Assembly (NCBI GenBank): GCA_039636865.1
Contig: CP144172.1
Location: 1,798,001 to 1,862,000 of the forward strand
Reading direction: 5' to 3'
Length of the DNA stretch: 64,000 bases
From: Dermatophilaceae bacterium Sec6.4
GTDB taxonomy: Bacteria > Actinomycetota > Actinomycetes > Actinomycetales > Dermatophilaceae
The notes beneath the pieces were generated by a model that was not told the DNA's origin, searched no databases, and saw only the letters and a program-made list of their open reading frames with translations. Positions 26,798-35,773 of the stretch are shown piece by piece (positions within the stretch are counted from its first letter, which is position 1; every line of letters starts with the position of its first letter). Position numbers and translations under genes: made by a program.

Positions 26798-27304
26798 GTG
26801 ACCCGGGGGCAAGCGGCACGTGAGGCAGACGTGCGTGAGGTGTACGACGCGCACTTCGGTCGACTTGTCGGCTGGGCGACGTCGCTGGTGGGGGACCGCG
26901 ACCTCGCGCACGACTTTGTCACCGAGGCATTCATCCGGCTGATCAACCACTGGGGTCAGGTCTCCGAGCCCCGTCCGTGGCTCTACACCACGGTGGCCAA
27001 CCAGGTCCGTGACCACTGGCGCAAACGCGGTCGTGAGACGGCGGCCTACAACAAGTACACAGCAGGTCGGCCCGTCGGTATCGATGTCGCTGCGCCCGAA
27101 CCGGATGCCGCCACGCGGCTCAGCGTCCGGGACGCCGTAGAGTCCCTGCCGAACCGATTGCGGATGACGGTCCTGCTGCACTATTACGCCGATCTCTCGG
27201 TCGCTCAGGTCGCTCGCGAACTCGGAAAATCAGAAGGTGCTGTGAAACGAGACCTGTTCGATGGGCGTAAGCTATTGGCTGCGCATTTGAAGGACATCCG
27301 ATGA
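26798..27304 (+). CDS. ECF-type RNA polymerase sigma factor
   Basis: A 168-residue sigma-70 factor of the extracytoplasmic function class. Region 2 spans about residues 12-80 (YDAHFGRLVGWATSLVGDRDLAHDFVTEAFIRL) and region 4 about 110-160 (LPNRLRMTVLLHYYADLSVAQVARELGKSEGAVKRDL). The GTG start has AGAGGAG 7 nt upstream; the frame is open further 5' but that sequence is promoter region. Its stop overlaps the next gene's ATG (ATGA), so the membrane protein that follows is the likely regulator. Confidence 0.9.
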   Translation: MTRGQAAREADVREVYDAHFGRLVGWATSLVGDRDLAHDFVTEAFIRLINHWGQVSEPRPWLYTTVANQVRDHWRKRGRETAAYNKYTAGRPVGIDVAAPEPDAATRLSVRDAVESLPNRLRMTVLLHYYADLSVAQVARELGKSEGAVKRDLFDGRKLLAAHLKDIR

Positions 27305-28806
27305 ATTTCGGTAACCGGCACGAACCGCCGGAGCCTGTAGAACCGGCAGAATCCGCGAACTTCAGGGAACCCGCCTACGACGATGACCCCGTCGCCCAGT
27401 TCTTCGCGCAGGAGCGGCGTGCTGTGCAGCCGCAGGTGGCCGATGATCTGGCCTGGGCGCGCATCACCAAGGGTGCCCGCCGCGCGACCCCGGGCCGGTT
27501 CCTGATGGGCGCAGTCGCAGCGGCAGCCGTCGCCGTGGTCGCCGGTTTCGGCATCCTCACCCTGCATGAGCCCCAGGCGACGACTGCCGCGACACGCGTC
27601 ACGTCACCTGTGCAGTCCTCGATGGCTCAACCCGATCAGACCAACAGTGCACAGCAGAAGGGTCCGGCCCCGTCCGCCGGTCCCTTCCAGTCCAGCACTC
27701 CCTCTACTCCTTCCAGGCCCCCTCAGTCCACGCCACCGGAGTTCGTCACCTGGTCCCTCAGCAATGCAGGGGGTCGGCGGATTTTCAACCTCGGCGCGAG
27801 TAAATGCGGAAGTGCTGTCTGCCCGGTGCTGCTGCGTTCGGTCGACAACGGAGCACGGTGGACGCCGGTTCACATCTTCCCGGCATCAGTATCGACGCCG
27901 ACCGTAGGTCCGGGGACCGGTCGGATCGGCAGTTCCGACGCGGTGCGCGACGTCCGTTTCGTGACTCCGCAGATCGGCTACGTCTTCGGCAGCGACCTGT
28001 GGGTGACCCGTGACGGTGGCGAAAAATTCTCCCGGATCGCGCACCCCGGTCGCTTCGTGCTCGATATCGAGGCTTCCCGCGGCCGTGCCCTGGTGGTCAC
28101 GTCGGACAGCTGTGCTGCCTCGGCATGCACGGGCGCAGTGAGTGTCACAACTTTGGACACTGCGGCCGACGCCTTGCCTGCCGCAGGTTCGGCGAACACC
28201 GACCTGACCTCCTCGGTGTCTGCAGCCGATCTGGTGGTGCACGGCAACCAGGTACTGCTGTCGCTGACCAAAGCTGCGGACGGCACGCCGCTGCCACTGT
28301 TACGGATGCAGGGTGGCTCCCTCAGCCCGGTGTCGACCCCGAGTGCCTGCCGGGGAAGCAACCTGCAGGCGGTGACCGCTGCGGCCGATGCCGACCTTCG
28401 CCTGTTCGCGCTCTGTAACCCGCAGGACGGGCCATCGCAGTCGACCTACACGCTCGTGACCAGCACCGACGGCGGCGTCACGTGGGGGGCGGTGTCCTCC
28501 GGGGCGGTCCAGCTGCCCAAGGGTGGTCGACCTCAGCTCGCTGCTGTGGACAGTACGCACCTTGCCGCTGCCGTAGGTACGACAGACGGGTCGACCGCGC
28601 TCAACGGCGCGCGTCTGCTGGTCTCGCAGAACGGTGGCCGCACCTTCGCCGCCAAGGACAGCCGGTTGGGCCTACCGGCGACGGGCATCGATTGGATCGC
28701 GAGCCCGGGAGCCGGCCAGTACTACGCCGTGACCACCGATGGCTCCGGGTACTACTGGTCCACGGACGCCGGGCAGAGCTGGCGCAGGGTCGATCCCAGG
28801 GCGTGA
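27301..28806 (+). CDS. Membrane-anchored Asp-box beta-propeller protein, putative partner of the ECF sigma factor
   Basis: A 501-residue type II membrane protein: an acidic cytoplasmic part (1-65), one membrane helix (about 66-88), a Ser/Pro/Thr-rich linker (90-145), then an extracytoplasmic domain with repeated Asp-box/BNR motifs S-x-D-x-G-x-x-W/F at about 180-187, 236-243 and three more towards the end (TSTDGGVTW, SQNGGRTF, STDAGQSW). Such boxes build sialidase-type or VPS10-like propellers; no sialidase catalytic residues are evident. Overlap with the sigma gene suggests the cytoplasmic part binds it, but there is no classical ZAS or RskA-type anti-sigma motif. Confidence 0.75.
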   Translation: MNFGNRHEPPEPVEPAESANFREPAYDDDPVAQFFAQERRAVQPQVADDLAWARITKGARRATPGRFLMGAVAAAAVAVVAGFGILTLHEPQATTAATRVTSPVQSSMAQPDQTNSAQQKGPAPSAGPFQSSTPSTPSRPPQSTPPEFVTWSLSNAGGRRIFNLGASKCGSAVCPVLLRSVDNGARWTPVHIFPASVSTPTVGPGTGRIGSSDAVRDVRFVTPQIGYVFGSDLWVTRDGGEKFSRIAHPGRFVLDIEASRGRALVVTSDSCAASACTGAVSVTTLDTAADALPAAGSANTDLTSSVSAADLVVHGNQVLLSLTKAADGTPLPLLRMQGGSLSPVSTPSACRGSNLQAVTAAADADLRLFALCNPQDGPSQSTYTLVTSTDGGVTWGAVSSGAVQLPKGGRPQLAAVDSTHLAAAVGTTDGSTALNGARLLVSQNGGRTFAAKDSRLGLPATGIDWIASPGAGQYYAVTTDGSGYYWSTDAGQSWRRVDPRA

Positions 28807-28823
28807 CGTGGCAGGGTGGCGGA

Positions 28824-31541
28824 ATGACTCCAGTCGAGCAACCACCGGTCTACCCCGCCCACTGGGAGGCGGACGTGGTGCTGCGGGACGGATCGATCGG
28901 TCACGTGCGCCCGATTCAGCCGAGCGACGCCACGTTGATCCAGGCTTTCCACGAGCGACAGTCCAAGGAGTCCATCTACCTGCGCTTCTTCGCCCCGCTG
29001 CCGCGACTGTCCGACAAGGATGCGTTCCGATTCGCGAATGTCGACCACAGTTCGCGGGTCGCCCTGGTCATGGAAGCCGGCGGGCAGCTGGTGGGAATAG
29101 GACGGTTCGACAAGGTCGGTGACGATCCACCCAGTGCCGAGGTGGCCTTCAACGTCGCCGATGACTTCCAGGGCCGTGGGGTGGGGTCGGTGCTCCTGGA
29201 GCACCTGGTCGCGATCGGTCAGGAGGTGGGAGTCGAGCAGTTCACCGCGGATGTGCTCCCGCAGAACCGCAAGATGCTGGGCGTCTTCTCCGAGGCAGGG
29301 TTCGAGGTGCGACGCCACTTCGATGACGGGGTGATGGCGCTGTCGTTTCGGATCGAGAGCACCGAGCGCAGCCGTGAAGTTCTCGAGGCGCGTGAGCACC
29401 GGTCGGAGTCGCTGAGCATCCGGGCGTTGCTGGCGCCGTCCAGTGTCGCGGTGGTCGGGGTCGGATCGCGCCCCAACTCGGTGGGGCGGCAGATCTTCGA
29501 GAGGGTACTCAGCCAGGGGTTCGGCGGCACCGCCTATGCCGTCAACCTTCACCCTCACGCTGAGGTCGAGGCTGAGGTCTACGCCCATGTCACCGACCTG
29601 CCGGGTCCCGTGGATGTAGCAGTCATCGCAACACCCGCGGGCGCTGTTCTCGACGTCGCCAGAGACTGCGCACAGCACGGTGTGCGGGCACTGGTCGTGG
29701 TGTCCGCAGGCTTCGCCGAGGCGGGCCAGGAAGGTGAGGCGTTACAGCGCGAGTTGCTGCAGGTGGCGCGGCGCGGCGGAATGCGGGTCGTCGGACCCAA
29801 CTCCTTCGGGATCATCGACACCAGGGAAGGTGTCTCTTTGAATGCTTCGGTCGCGCCGACGATGCCAGACGCCGGCGGTTTCGGTATTTTTGCGCAAAGC
29901 GGGGTGCTGGGTATCTCGGTGCTTGCATCAGCGGCTCGGCGGGGCCTCGGGCTCAGCGATTTCGTGTCGGCAGGTAACCGGATCGATGTGTCCGGCAACG
30001 ACATCATGCAGTTCTGGATCGATGATCCCCAGACTCGGGCGGCCGGTCTCTATCTGGAATCGATGGGTAATCCGCGTAAGTTCGCCCGGATCGCACGACG
30101 CCTGGCGAGTGAGAAGCCGGTGATCGTCATCAAATCGGGCACCTCGTCGTACGGCGTACCGCCCGGCCACCGCGTGCGCGAGACCACTGTGGGCCCGCGC
30201 GCCTTCAGCCAGATGCTGCGCCAGACCGGCGTCATCCGGGTCGAGAACATTCACCAGTTGCTCGATGTCGCGCAACTGGTCATCAACCAACCGGTGCCCG
30301 CCGGCACCGGGGTCGCGATCGTCGGCAATACCGCCTCGCTCGCCGCACTTGCAGCCGACAACGTGGTCAGCTGGAACCTGGACGTGGTGCACGGGCCTGT
30401 GACGATCTCGCCGCTGGCGAGTGAGGAAGCAACCACGCAGGCGCTGGAAAAGGCGTTCGCCGACCCCGACGTGCACAGTGTGGTGGCCTGTTTCCTGCAT
30501 GCAGAGGCGGAGCAGAGCATCCGCTCGGCGACCACACTCGCCCGGGTGGCTGCACAGCACGAGAAGTCATGTATCTCCACATTCGTCGGCGTGCAGGAAG
30601 TTCGATCTGCGCTGGCGTCCGGGCGAAGCGAGCCGGACGGGCCGAATCGGCCGGCGGGTGTCGACGCAGGAGCAGCTCCTCAGCGCACCGCAAAAGTCAT
30701 CCCGGTGTACGGAACGCCTGAGGACGGGGTGCGCGCGCTGGCTGCGGCGACACGCTACGGACAGTGGCGTCGGGCCGATCACGGAGAGCTGGTCAACCCC
30801 GACGGCATCGAGCGCGCGAAGGTGGATGCCGTGGTGGAGCAGGTGCTGGCGGACTGCCCGAAGGGCCGTGCCCTGGCGCCCACGGAGGTACGCGAGGTGC
30901 TGGCCGCCTACGGCATCGACGTCTGGGAAACGGTCAGCGTCGACTCGCCCGCGCGCGCCGCCGCCGCCGCTGTACACCTGGGATTTCCAGTCGTGGTGAA
31001 GTCGACATCGCCGTTGGCCACCAGTTTGCCGGTCGCGAGTGTGCGGCTGGACCTCAATACGCGCTCTGCGACCCGGTCCGCATTCATCACGTTGCAGGAG
31101 CGTCTGGCTCCGCTGCGCGCAGATCGAATGGTGGTGCAACGAATGGCCACGCCAGGCATCCCGTGTGTCATCTCCTCCGTTGAGGATCCCCTCTTCGGGC
31201 CGGTCATCGGATTCGCGGTCGCCGGGCCGCCGCGCGAGGTGATGGGCGATATCGGTTACCGGATTCCGCCACTGCGCACCGGCGACGTGCGAGATCTGAT
31301 CGGCTCGGTGCGTGCCGCGCCACTGTTGCGCGGTCACGGCGGCCGCCCACCAGCGGATCCGGTCGCCCTGGAGGACCTGATCGCCCGGGTCTCGATGATT
31401 GCCGAGCACTTCCCGGAGGTCGCCGCGTTGGAGCTGAACCCCGTCAACACCCACGCCGGCGGGGTCGAGGTGCTGGGCGCGAGCATCACGGTCGCGCCCA
31501 GCGCAGTGCGTACCGATCGGGGACGACGAGCCCTGGCCTGA
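28824..31541 (+). CDS. GNAT acetyltransferase fused to NDP-forming acyl-CoA synthetase (Pat-like)
   Basis: A 905-residue fusion. An N-terminal GNAT domain (about 20-180; acetyl-CoA loop DDFQGRGVGSVLLEHL) is joined to a CoA-binding domain (from ~205, SSVAVVGVGSRPNSVGRQIF), ligase domains with VVGPNSFGIIDT and FAQSGVLGISVL, and a C-terminal ATP-grasp (VVVKSTSP..LELNPVNTH). Related proteins (Pat/PatZ) acetylate lysines of enzymes such as acetyl-CoA synthetase. The conserved histidine loop of active NDP-forming ligases is not obvious, so the large part may be regulatory. ATG chosen; a GTG at 28803 overlapping the previous stop is possible. Confidence 0.88.
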   Translation: MTPVEQPPVYPAHWEADVVLRDGSIGHVRPIQPSDATLIQAFHERQSKESIYLRFFAPLPRLSDKDAFRFANVDHSSRVALVMEAGGQLVGIGRFDKVGDDPPSAEVAFNVADDFQGRGVGSVLLEHLVAIGQEVGVEQFTADVLPQNRKMLGVFSEAGFEVRRHFDDGVMALSFRIESTERSREVLEAREHRSESLSIRALLAPSSVAVVGVGSRPNSVGRQIFERVLSQGFGGTAYAVNLHPHAEVEAEVYAHVTDLPGPVDVAVIATPAGAVLDVARDCAQHGVRALVVVSAGFAEAGQEGEALQRELLQVARRGGMRVVGPNSFGIIDTREGVSLNASVAPTMPDAGGFGIFAQSGVLGISVLASAARRGLGLSDFVSAGNRIDVSGNDIMQFWIDDPQTRAAGLYLESMGNPRKFARIARRLASEKPVIVIKSGTSSYGVPPGHRVRETTVGPRAFSQMLRQTGVIRVENIHQLLDVAQLVINQPVPAGTGVAIVGNTASLAALAADNVVSWNLDVVHGPVTISPLASEEATTQALEKAFADPDVHSVVACFLHAEAEQSIRSATTLARVAAQHEKSCISTFVGVQEVRSALASGRSEPDGPNRPAGVDAGAAPQRTAKVIPVYGTPEDGVRALAAATRYGQWRRADHGELVNPDGIERAKVDAVVEQVLADCPKGRALAPTEVREVLAAYGIDVWETVSVDSPARAAAAAVHLGFPVVVKSTSPLATSLPVASVRLDLNTRSATRSAFITLQERLAPLRADRMVVQRMATPGIPCVISSVEDPLFGPVIGFAVAGPPREVMGDIGYRIPPLRTGDVRDLIGSVRAAPLLRGHGGRPPADPVALEDLIARVSMIAEHFPEVAALELNPVNTHAGGVEVLGASITVAPSAVRTDRGRRALA

Positions 31542-31565
31542 CGGCGGGGATGCGACAATGCCGCA

Positions 31566-32177
31566 ATGTCTTATGCCGGCCCACGCAGCGAGGCGCTGCC
31601 CGCAGCCCTGCTCTCCGATATCGAATCCTCGGGGTACTACCCGGCTCTGGTCAGCGACGTGGTCGTCACCGCACTCGGTGACGACCAGGTGCTGTCCCAC
31701 CTGGTGCATGCCGAGACCACGTTCGACAGTGAAACTGTCCGACGGCACGTGACAGTGCTGGTACTGGCACCGCACAGGCTGGTGGTGGTGCACGCCGATG
31801 ACCACGCGCCATCCGCCGACACCCCGGCCGAGCACCTGGGTGCTGTCGCAACCGCGACGTCCGAGACGATCCCGCTGCAGCGGGTGCGCGGGGTGATGCT
31901 TGCTCACGTGGTGGCCGGACCGGAGGACTACGTACCGGGCACGCTCGGTCGCGAGATCAGCCTGAAAGTCGGCTGGGGCACCGTGTCCTCGATCGATCTG
32001 ATGCCCGCCCAGTGCGCCGACCCGCAGTGCGAGGCCGACCACGGGTACGAAGGGACCATCGGCGACGACGACATCACGCTGCGGATAGCCGGCGACGTCG
32101 ATGGCGACGCCACGCTGCACCAGGCGAAGGAATTCGCAGCGACCCTGTCGCGTGTCGTCGGCCGATCCACTCGGTGA
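31566..32177 (+). CDS. DUF5998 family protein
   Basis: A 203-residue actinobacterial protein matching the DUF5998 family by its context and the pattern YYPALVSDVVVTALGDDQVLSHLVHAETTFD ... RHVTVLVLAPHRLVVVHADDH. The middle part (GREISLKVGWGTVSSIDLMPAQCADPQCEADHGYEG) has two cysteines that might bind metal. Function unknown. Its stop overlaps the GTG of the phosphodiesterase (GTGA), as in related actinobacterial gene runs. Confidence 0.75.
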   Translation: MSYAGPRSEALPAALLSDIESSGYYPALVSDVVVTALGDDQVLSHLVHAETTFDSETVRRHVTVLVLAPHRLVVVHADDHAPSADTPAEHLGAVATATSETIPLQRVRGVMLAHVVAGPEDYVPGTLGREISLKVGWGTVSSIDLMPAQCADPQCEADHGYEGTIGDDDITLRIAGDVDGDATLHQAKEFAATLSRVVGRSTR

Positions 32178-33364
32178 GCTCGATCGACGCGGCTTCTTGG
32201 CAGACGGCCTACCCGGGGTTTCTCATACCGAGCTACGACCGTGGCGGCCTCGCTGGCGTTCTCCCGGCGATCCTCGGCTCGCTGGGCATTCCGTTGGATC
32301 TACCCTCGCCCCGCCACGCGGTGCCTGCTGCACGACATGCCGTCGTCGTGCTCGCCGACGGTCTCGGCTGGGAGCAGCTACGCGAACGCAGCGGGCATGC
32401 GCCGTTCCTGCGCAGAGCAATGGCTGCCCAGGGCGTCATCGCAGAGCCCCTCACCGCCGGTTTTCCGTCGACGACGGCGACGAGTATGGGTAACTTCGGC
32501 ACCGGCCGCGGACCGGGCGTACACGGACTTGTCGGCTACCAGGTGCAGATACCGGGCACCACCAGGATCTTCAACGAGTTGGGTTGGCAGGGCGGACCGG
32601 ACCCGGTGCAGTGGCAACCGGAGCCCACGATGTTCGAGCAGGCCACCGATGGCGGCGTCGACGTGACGATGGTCGGTCCGAGCCACTTCGATGGGTCGGG
32701 GCTGAGCACCGCTGCTCTTCGCGGAGCACGTTTCACTGGTGCTGAGGACCTACCTGGCCGGGTGGACGCCACGTTGGCAGCATTGCGCGCAGCGCCACGG
32801 GACCGGTCGGCACTGATCTACCTCTACTGGGGGGAGGTGGACAAGGCCGGCCACGTGCATGGTGCCTTCTCCTGGCAGTGGGGTGAGGAGCTGGAGCAGC
32901 TCGATGCCGAACTGGCTCGACTGCACCGCTCGTTGCCGACGCAGACCTCGCTGACACTGACCGCCGACCACGGAATGGTGGACGTGCCCGCGGACGCACG
33001 CATCGATGTAGCCCACGATGCAGAGCTGCGCGACGGAGTGCGGGCCGTGGGGGGTGAGCTGCGAGCACCGCAGGTGTACTGCCTCCCAGGCGCGGCGTCC
33101 CACGTACTCGCGACGTGGCGCAAGCGACTCGGCGATCAGGCGTGGGTCCTCAGTCGGGAGGAGGCCGTGCAGACAGGCTTGTTCGGTCCGGTCCTACCCC
33201 GGGTCCTGCCGCGCCTGGGCGACGTCATCGTTGCCATGCATGCACCGGCCGGGATCTTTGACGGCCGCGTCATGACGCCGAGGGTGTCCGGGCTCGTTGG
33301 GCACCACGGTTCACTCACCAGTGCGGAGCAGCTCGTACCGCGCATCCACTGGTCTGCGGCCTAG
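32174..33364 (+). CDS. Alkaline-phosphatase-superfamily nucleotide pyrophosphatase/phosphodiesterase
   Basis: A 396-residue metallo-hydrolase of the alkaline phosphatase/NPP superfamily. The first metal-binding Asp is in VVVLADGLGWEQL, the probable Thr nucleophile in GFPSTTATSMGNF, and the later metal ligands are in YWGEVDKAGHVHG, LTADHGMVD and VGHHGSLT. No signal peptide is present, so it acts in the cytoplasm. The substrate is probably a phosphodiester or nucleotide and is unknown. Translationally coupled to the DUF5998 gene upstream. Confidence 0.85.
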   Translation: MSSIDAASWQTAYPGFLIPSYDRGGLAGVLPAILGSLGIPLDLPSPRHAVPAARHAVVVLADGLGWEQLRERSGHAPFLRRAMAAQGVIAEPLTAGFPSTTATSMGNFGTGRGPGVHGLVGYQVQIPGTTRIFNELGWQGGPDPVQWQPEPTMFEQATDGGVDVTMVGPSHFDGSGLSTAALRGARFTGAEDLPGRVDATLAALRAAPRDRSALIYLYWGEVDKAGHVHGAFSWQWGEELEQLDAELARLHRSLPTQTSLTLTADHGMVDVPADARIDVAHDAELRDGVRAVGGELRAPQVYCLPGAASHVLATWRKRLGDQAWVLSREEAVQTGLFGPVLPRVLPRLGDVIVAMHAPAGIFDGRVMTPRVSGLVGHHGSLTSAEQLVPRIHWSAA

Positions 33365-33375
33365 GCTGGTCGATC

Positions 33376-34056
33376 GTGGCGCAACTGGTTTTCTTCTCCG
33401 GCACGATGGACTGCGGCAAGTCCACGCTCGCTCTGCAGATGGAGCACAACCACCGCGCGCGCGGTCATGACGGTCTGGTCTTCACCAGGAATGACCGGGC
33501 CGGCGAAGCGGTGCTGTCCAGTCGTCTGGGACTGGCCCGGGAGGCCCTCGAGGTCACCGACGAACTCGATTTCTGGGACGTGGTGGTCGAATTCGCGACC
33601 CGTGGTCGTGCCTTGCGTTTCCTGATCTGCGACGAAGCGCAGTTCTACACGGGCGAGCAGGTAGAGGGCCTGGCCAGGATTGTCGACGAGATGGACATCG
33701 ACGTCTTTGCGTTCGGGATCACTGCCGACTTCCGGGCCCACCTGTTCCCCGGCTCGCAGCGGCTGATCGAGCTGGCTGACTCGGTCAGCTCGCTGCAGGT
33801 CGAGGCGCTGTGCTGGTGCGGACGTACGGCGACCCACAACGCACGGGTCGTCGACGGGCAGATGGTCGTGCAGGGCGATCAGGTACTCATCGGAGACGTG
33901 CGGGAGAGCCCCACTGTCGGGTCGGTGGAGTACGAGGTGCTGTGCCGACGCCACTACATGCGTCGGATGACCTCCCATGCCGCGCAGGCGACGGCGCAAC
34001 ACCCATTGCCCTTCGACGCCGGCCTGTGCCCGGTGTCGTCGCTACCGTCTGCGTGA
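33376..34056 (+). CDS. tdk: Thymidine kinase (type II)
   Basis: A 226-residue dT salvage kinase. P-loop GTMDCGKST (9-17), the Walker-B-like FLICDEAQFYTGEQVEGL and the lasso region with zinc-binding cysteines CWCGRTATHNARVVDG...CRRHYM are all visible. A GTG start follows the phosphodiesterase stop by 11 bp. Tdk phosphorylates thymidine to dTMP with ATP. The C-terminal 20 residues after the zinc site are not conserved in the family. Confidence 0.93.
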   Translation: MAQLVFFSGTMDCGKSTLALQMEHNHRARGHDGLVFTRNDRAGEAVLSSRLGLAREALEVTDELDFWDVVVEFATRGRALRFLICDEAQFYTGEQVEGLARIVDEMDIDVFAFGITADFRAHLFPGSQRLIELADSVSSLQVEALCWCGRTATHNARVVDGQMVVQGDQVLIGDVRESPTVGSVEYEVLCRRHYMRRMTSHAAQATAQHPLPFDAGLCPVSSLPSA

Positions 34057-34141
34057 CGCTGGCAGGTCGTGATCGCCGGCACTGGGTCGTTCCAACGCGA
34101 GGTGACCCTGCGGTGACACCCTCGACCTGCATGATGGACCC

Positions 34142-35773
34142 ATGACCGACTCCTCCAGCGATCAGGACCGGACGCGTCCGATGTCCCGCAAGAGGATTGC
34201 CGAGCTCGAAGCCGATCGTCTGCGACGTGGGCGGGTCACCCGACCGCTGCCCACATTCGGTGGACCCCGCTCTGCTCCTACCGACCCGGCCGATCCCGGC
34301 GCAGCTGCGCCGGGATCGACGCTGTCCTGGCGATCGACCGAGGATGACGTCGAGTCCGAGTCCGAGGTCGAGTCCAACTCCGGGGTCGGCGCCGACGGAC
34401 CGGCCCGCCCTGGTACCCGCGCCGGTACGGCCGCCCATGGCGCCTTCAAGGGCGCGGCACTCGTGGCACGTGGTGGAGCCGGCGTGGGCCGGTCCTCCTA
34501 CCGGCTGGCCCGTCGAGCCAGCCAGGCCCAGGGAGCGGGAGAATCCGGCCTGTCGCGGCTGATCGAGGTGCATGCTTTCAGTTCCGCAGGAGATGCGGCC
34601 GTGGCGGTCGGCCTGGCCGGAACGGTCTTCTTCGCCGGGACCAACGTCCAGGCCCGGGGCCACACCTTGTTGTTCCTGGTACTCACGATGTTGCCGTTCG
34701 CCCTGGTCGCGCCGCTCCTCGGCCCGCTGCTGGACCGGGTGCGACATGGGCGGCGGTGGGCGATCGGGGCGACCCTCGCCGGTCGGGCGTTCCTGTGTTG
34801 GGTTCTCGCCGGCGCTGTCGACGCGGACTCGTTGTGGCTTTTTCCAGTGGCGATGAGCGTCCTGGTGGCTTCCAAGGCTTACCTGGTGACCAGGTCAGCC
34901 GCGGCGCCGAGACTGCTGCCGAGTCAGTTGACCCTGGTCAAGGCCAACGGGCGGTTGTCGCTGTCCGGAACGGTGGGCGCCGGCGTTGGTGGCGGCATTG
35001 CAGCAGCTGTCTCGGCGCTGGGTGGTGCCAGTTGGTCGCTGCGGGTCGCGTTCCTGCTGTTCGTGGTCGGTACGGTCCTCGCGGTGCTCCTTCCGGCCCG
35101 CATCGATTCCAGCGAGGGGGAGAAAGAGACGTCGGTGGTCGATCTGGCCACGGGAGAGAACCTCTCCCGGCGCGGCATCTCTCACGAGGTGATCTCCGCG
35201 TTGCGCGCAAACGTCGGTTTGCGATGGCTCTCCGGCTTCCTGACGATCTTTCTCGCGTTCCTCATGCGCTCTCACCCCTTTGCCGGCTGGGAAAATCGCA
35301 CCGGTCTGCTGTTGGCGCTCGTGGTGGGCGCGGCGGGCCTCGGAAATGTCCTCGGAACGGTCATGGGTTCATTGCTACGGGTGGCGTCGCCTCGAGTGAT
35401 CGTGCTCGCGACCCTGCTCGCGGATGCGGTTGCCATCGTGGGCGCTGCAGCCTTCTTCAGTTTGTGGACAGCCGTAGCCGTCGGACTGGTGGCTGGAATC
35501 AGTCAGCAGCTCGGCAAGCTCGCGTTGGATTCGCTCATTCAGGACACGGTCCCCGAACGCATGCGAACCAGTGTGTTCGGGCGATCTGAGGCTCTGATCC
35601 AGCTGTCATGGGTGCTCGGCGGCATCGTGGCGTTGGTGATTCCCGACAACGCCACGGTAGGAATGGTGCTGGCCGCGTTCGTACTGGTGCTCTGGGCGTT
35701 CGCTGTGCTGGTCTGGCACAGCGGCCGTGGATTACGACCCGTCAGTCGCGGCCGCGTCGGCCACCGAACATGA
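34142..35773 (+). CDS. MFS transporter with long acidic N-terminal extension
   Basis: A 543-residue membrane protein. The first ~140 residues are hydrophilic and acidic (EDDVESESEVESNS region), then about 12 membrane segments begin near residue 145. Loop 2-3 contains LLDRVRHGRRWAIGATLAGR, typical for MFS drug or lysophospholipid-type porters; GKLALDSLIQDTVPERMRTSVFGRSEALIQLSWVLGG is also characteristic. Substrate unknown. The gene occurs next to sepH in other actinobacteria. Its 3' end overlaps sepH by 32 bp on the opposite strand. Confidence 0.82.
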   Translation: MTDSSSDQDRTRPMSRKRIAELEADRLRRGRVTRPLPTFGGPRSAPTDPADPGAAAPGSTLSWRSTEDDVESESEVESNSGVGADGPARPGTRAGTAAHGAFKGAALVARGGAGVGRSSYRLARRASQAQGAGESGLSRLIEVHAFSSAGDAAVAVGLAGTVFFAGTNVQARGHTLLFLVLTMLPFALVAPLLGPLLDRVRHGRRWAIGATLAGRAFLCWVLAGAVDADSLWLFPVAMSVLVASKAYLVTRSAAAPRLLPSQLTLVKANGRLSLSGTVGAGVGGGIAAAVSALGGASWSLRVAFLLFVVGTVLAVLLPARIDSSEGEKETSVVDLATGENLSRRGISHEVISALRANVGLRWLSGFLTIFLAFLMRSHPFAGWENRTGLLLALVVGAAGLGNVLGTVMGSLLRVASPRVIVLATLLADAVAIVGAAAFFSLWTAVAVGLVAGISQQLGKLALDSLIQDTVPERMRTSVFGRSEALIQLSWVLGGIVALVIPDNATVGMVLAAFVLVLWAFAVLVWHSGRGLRPVSRGRVGHRT

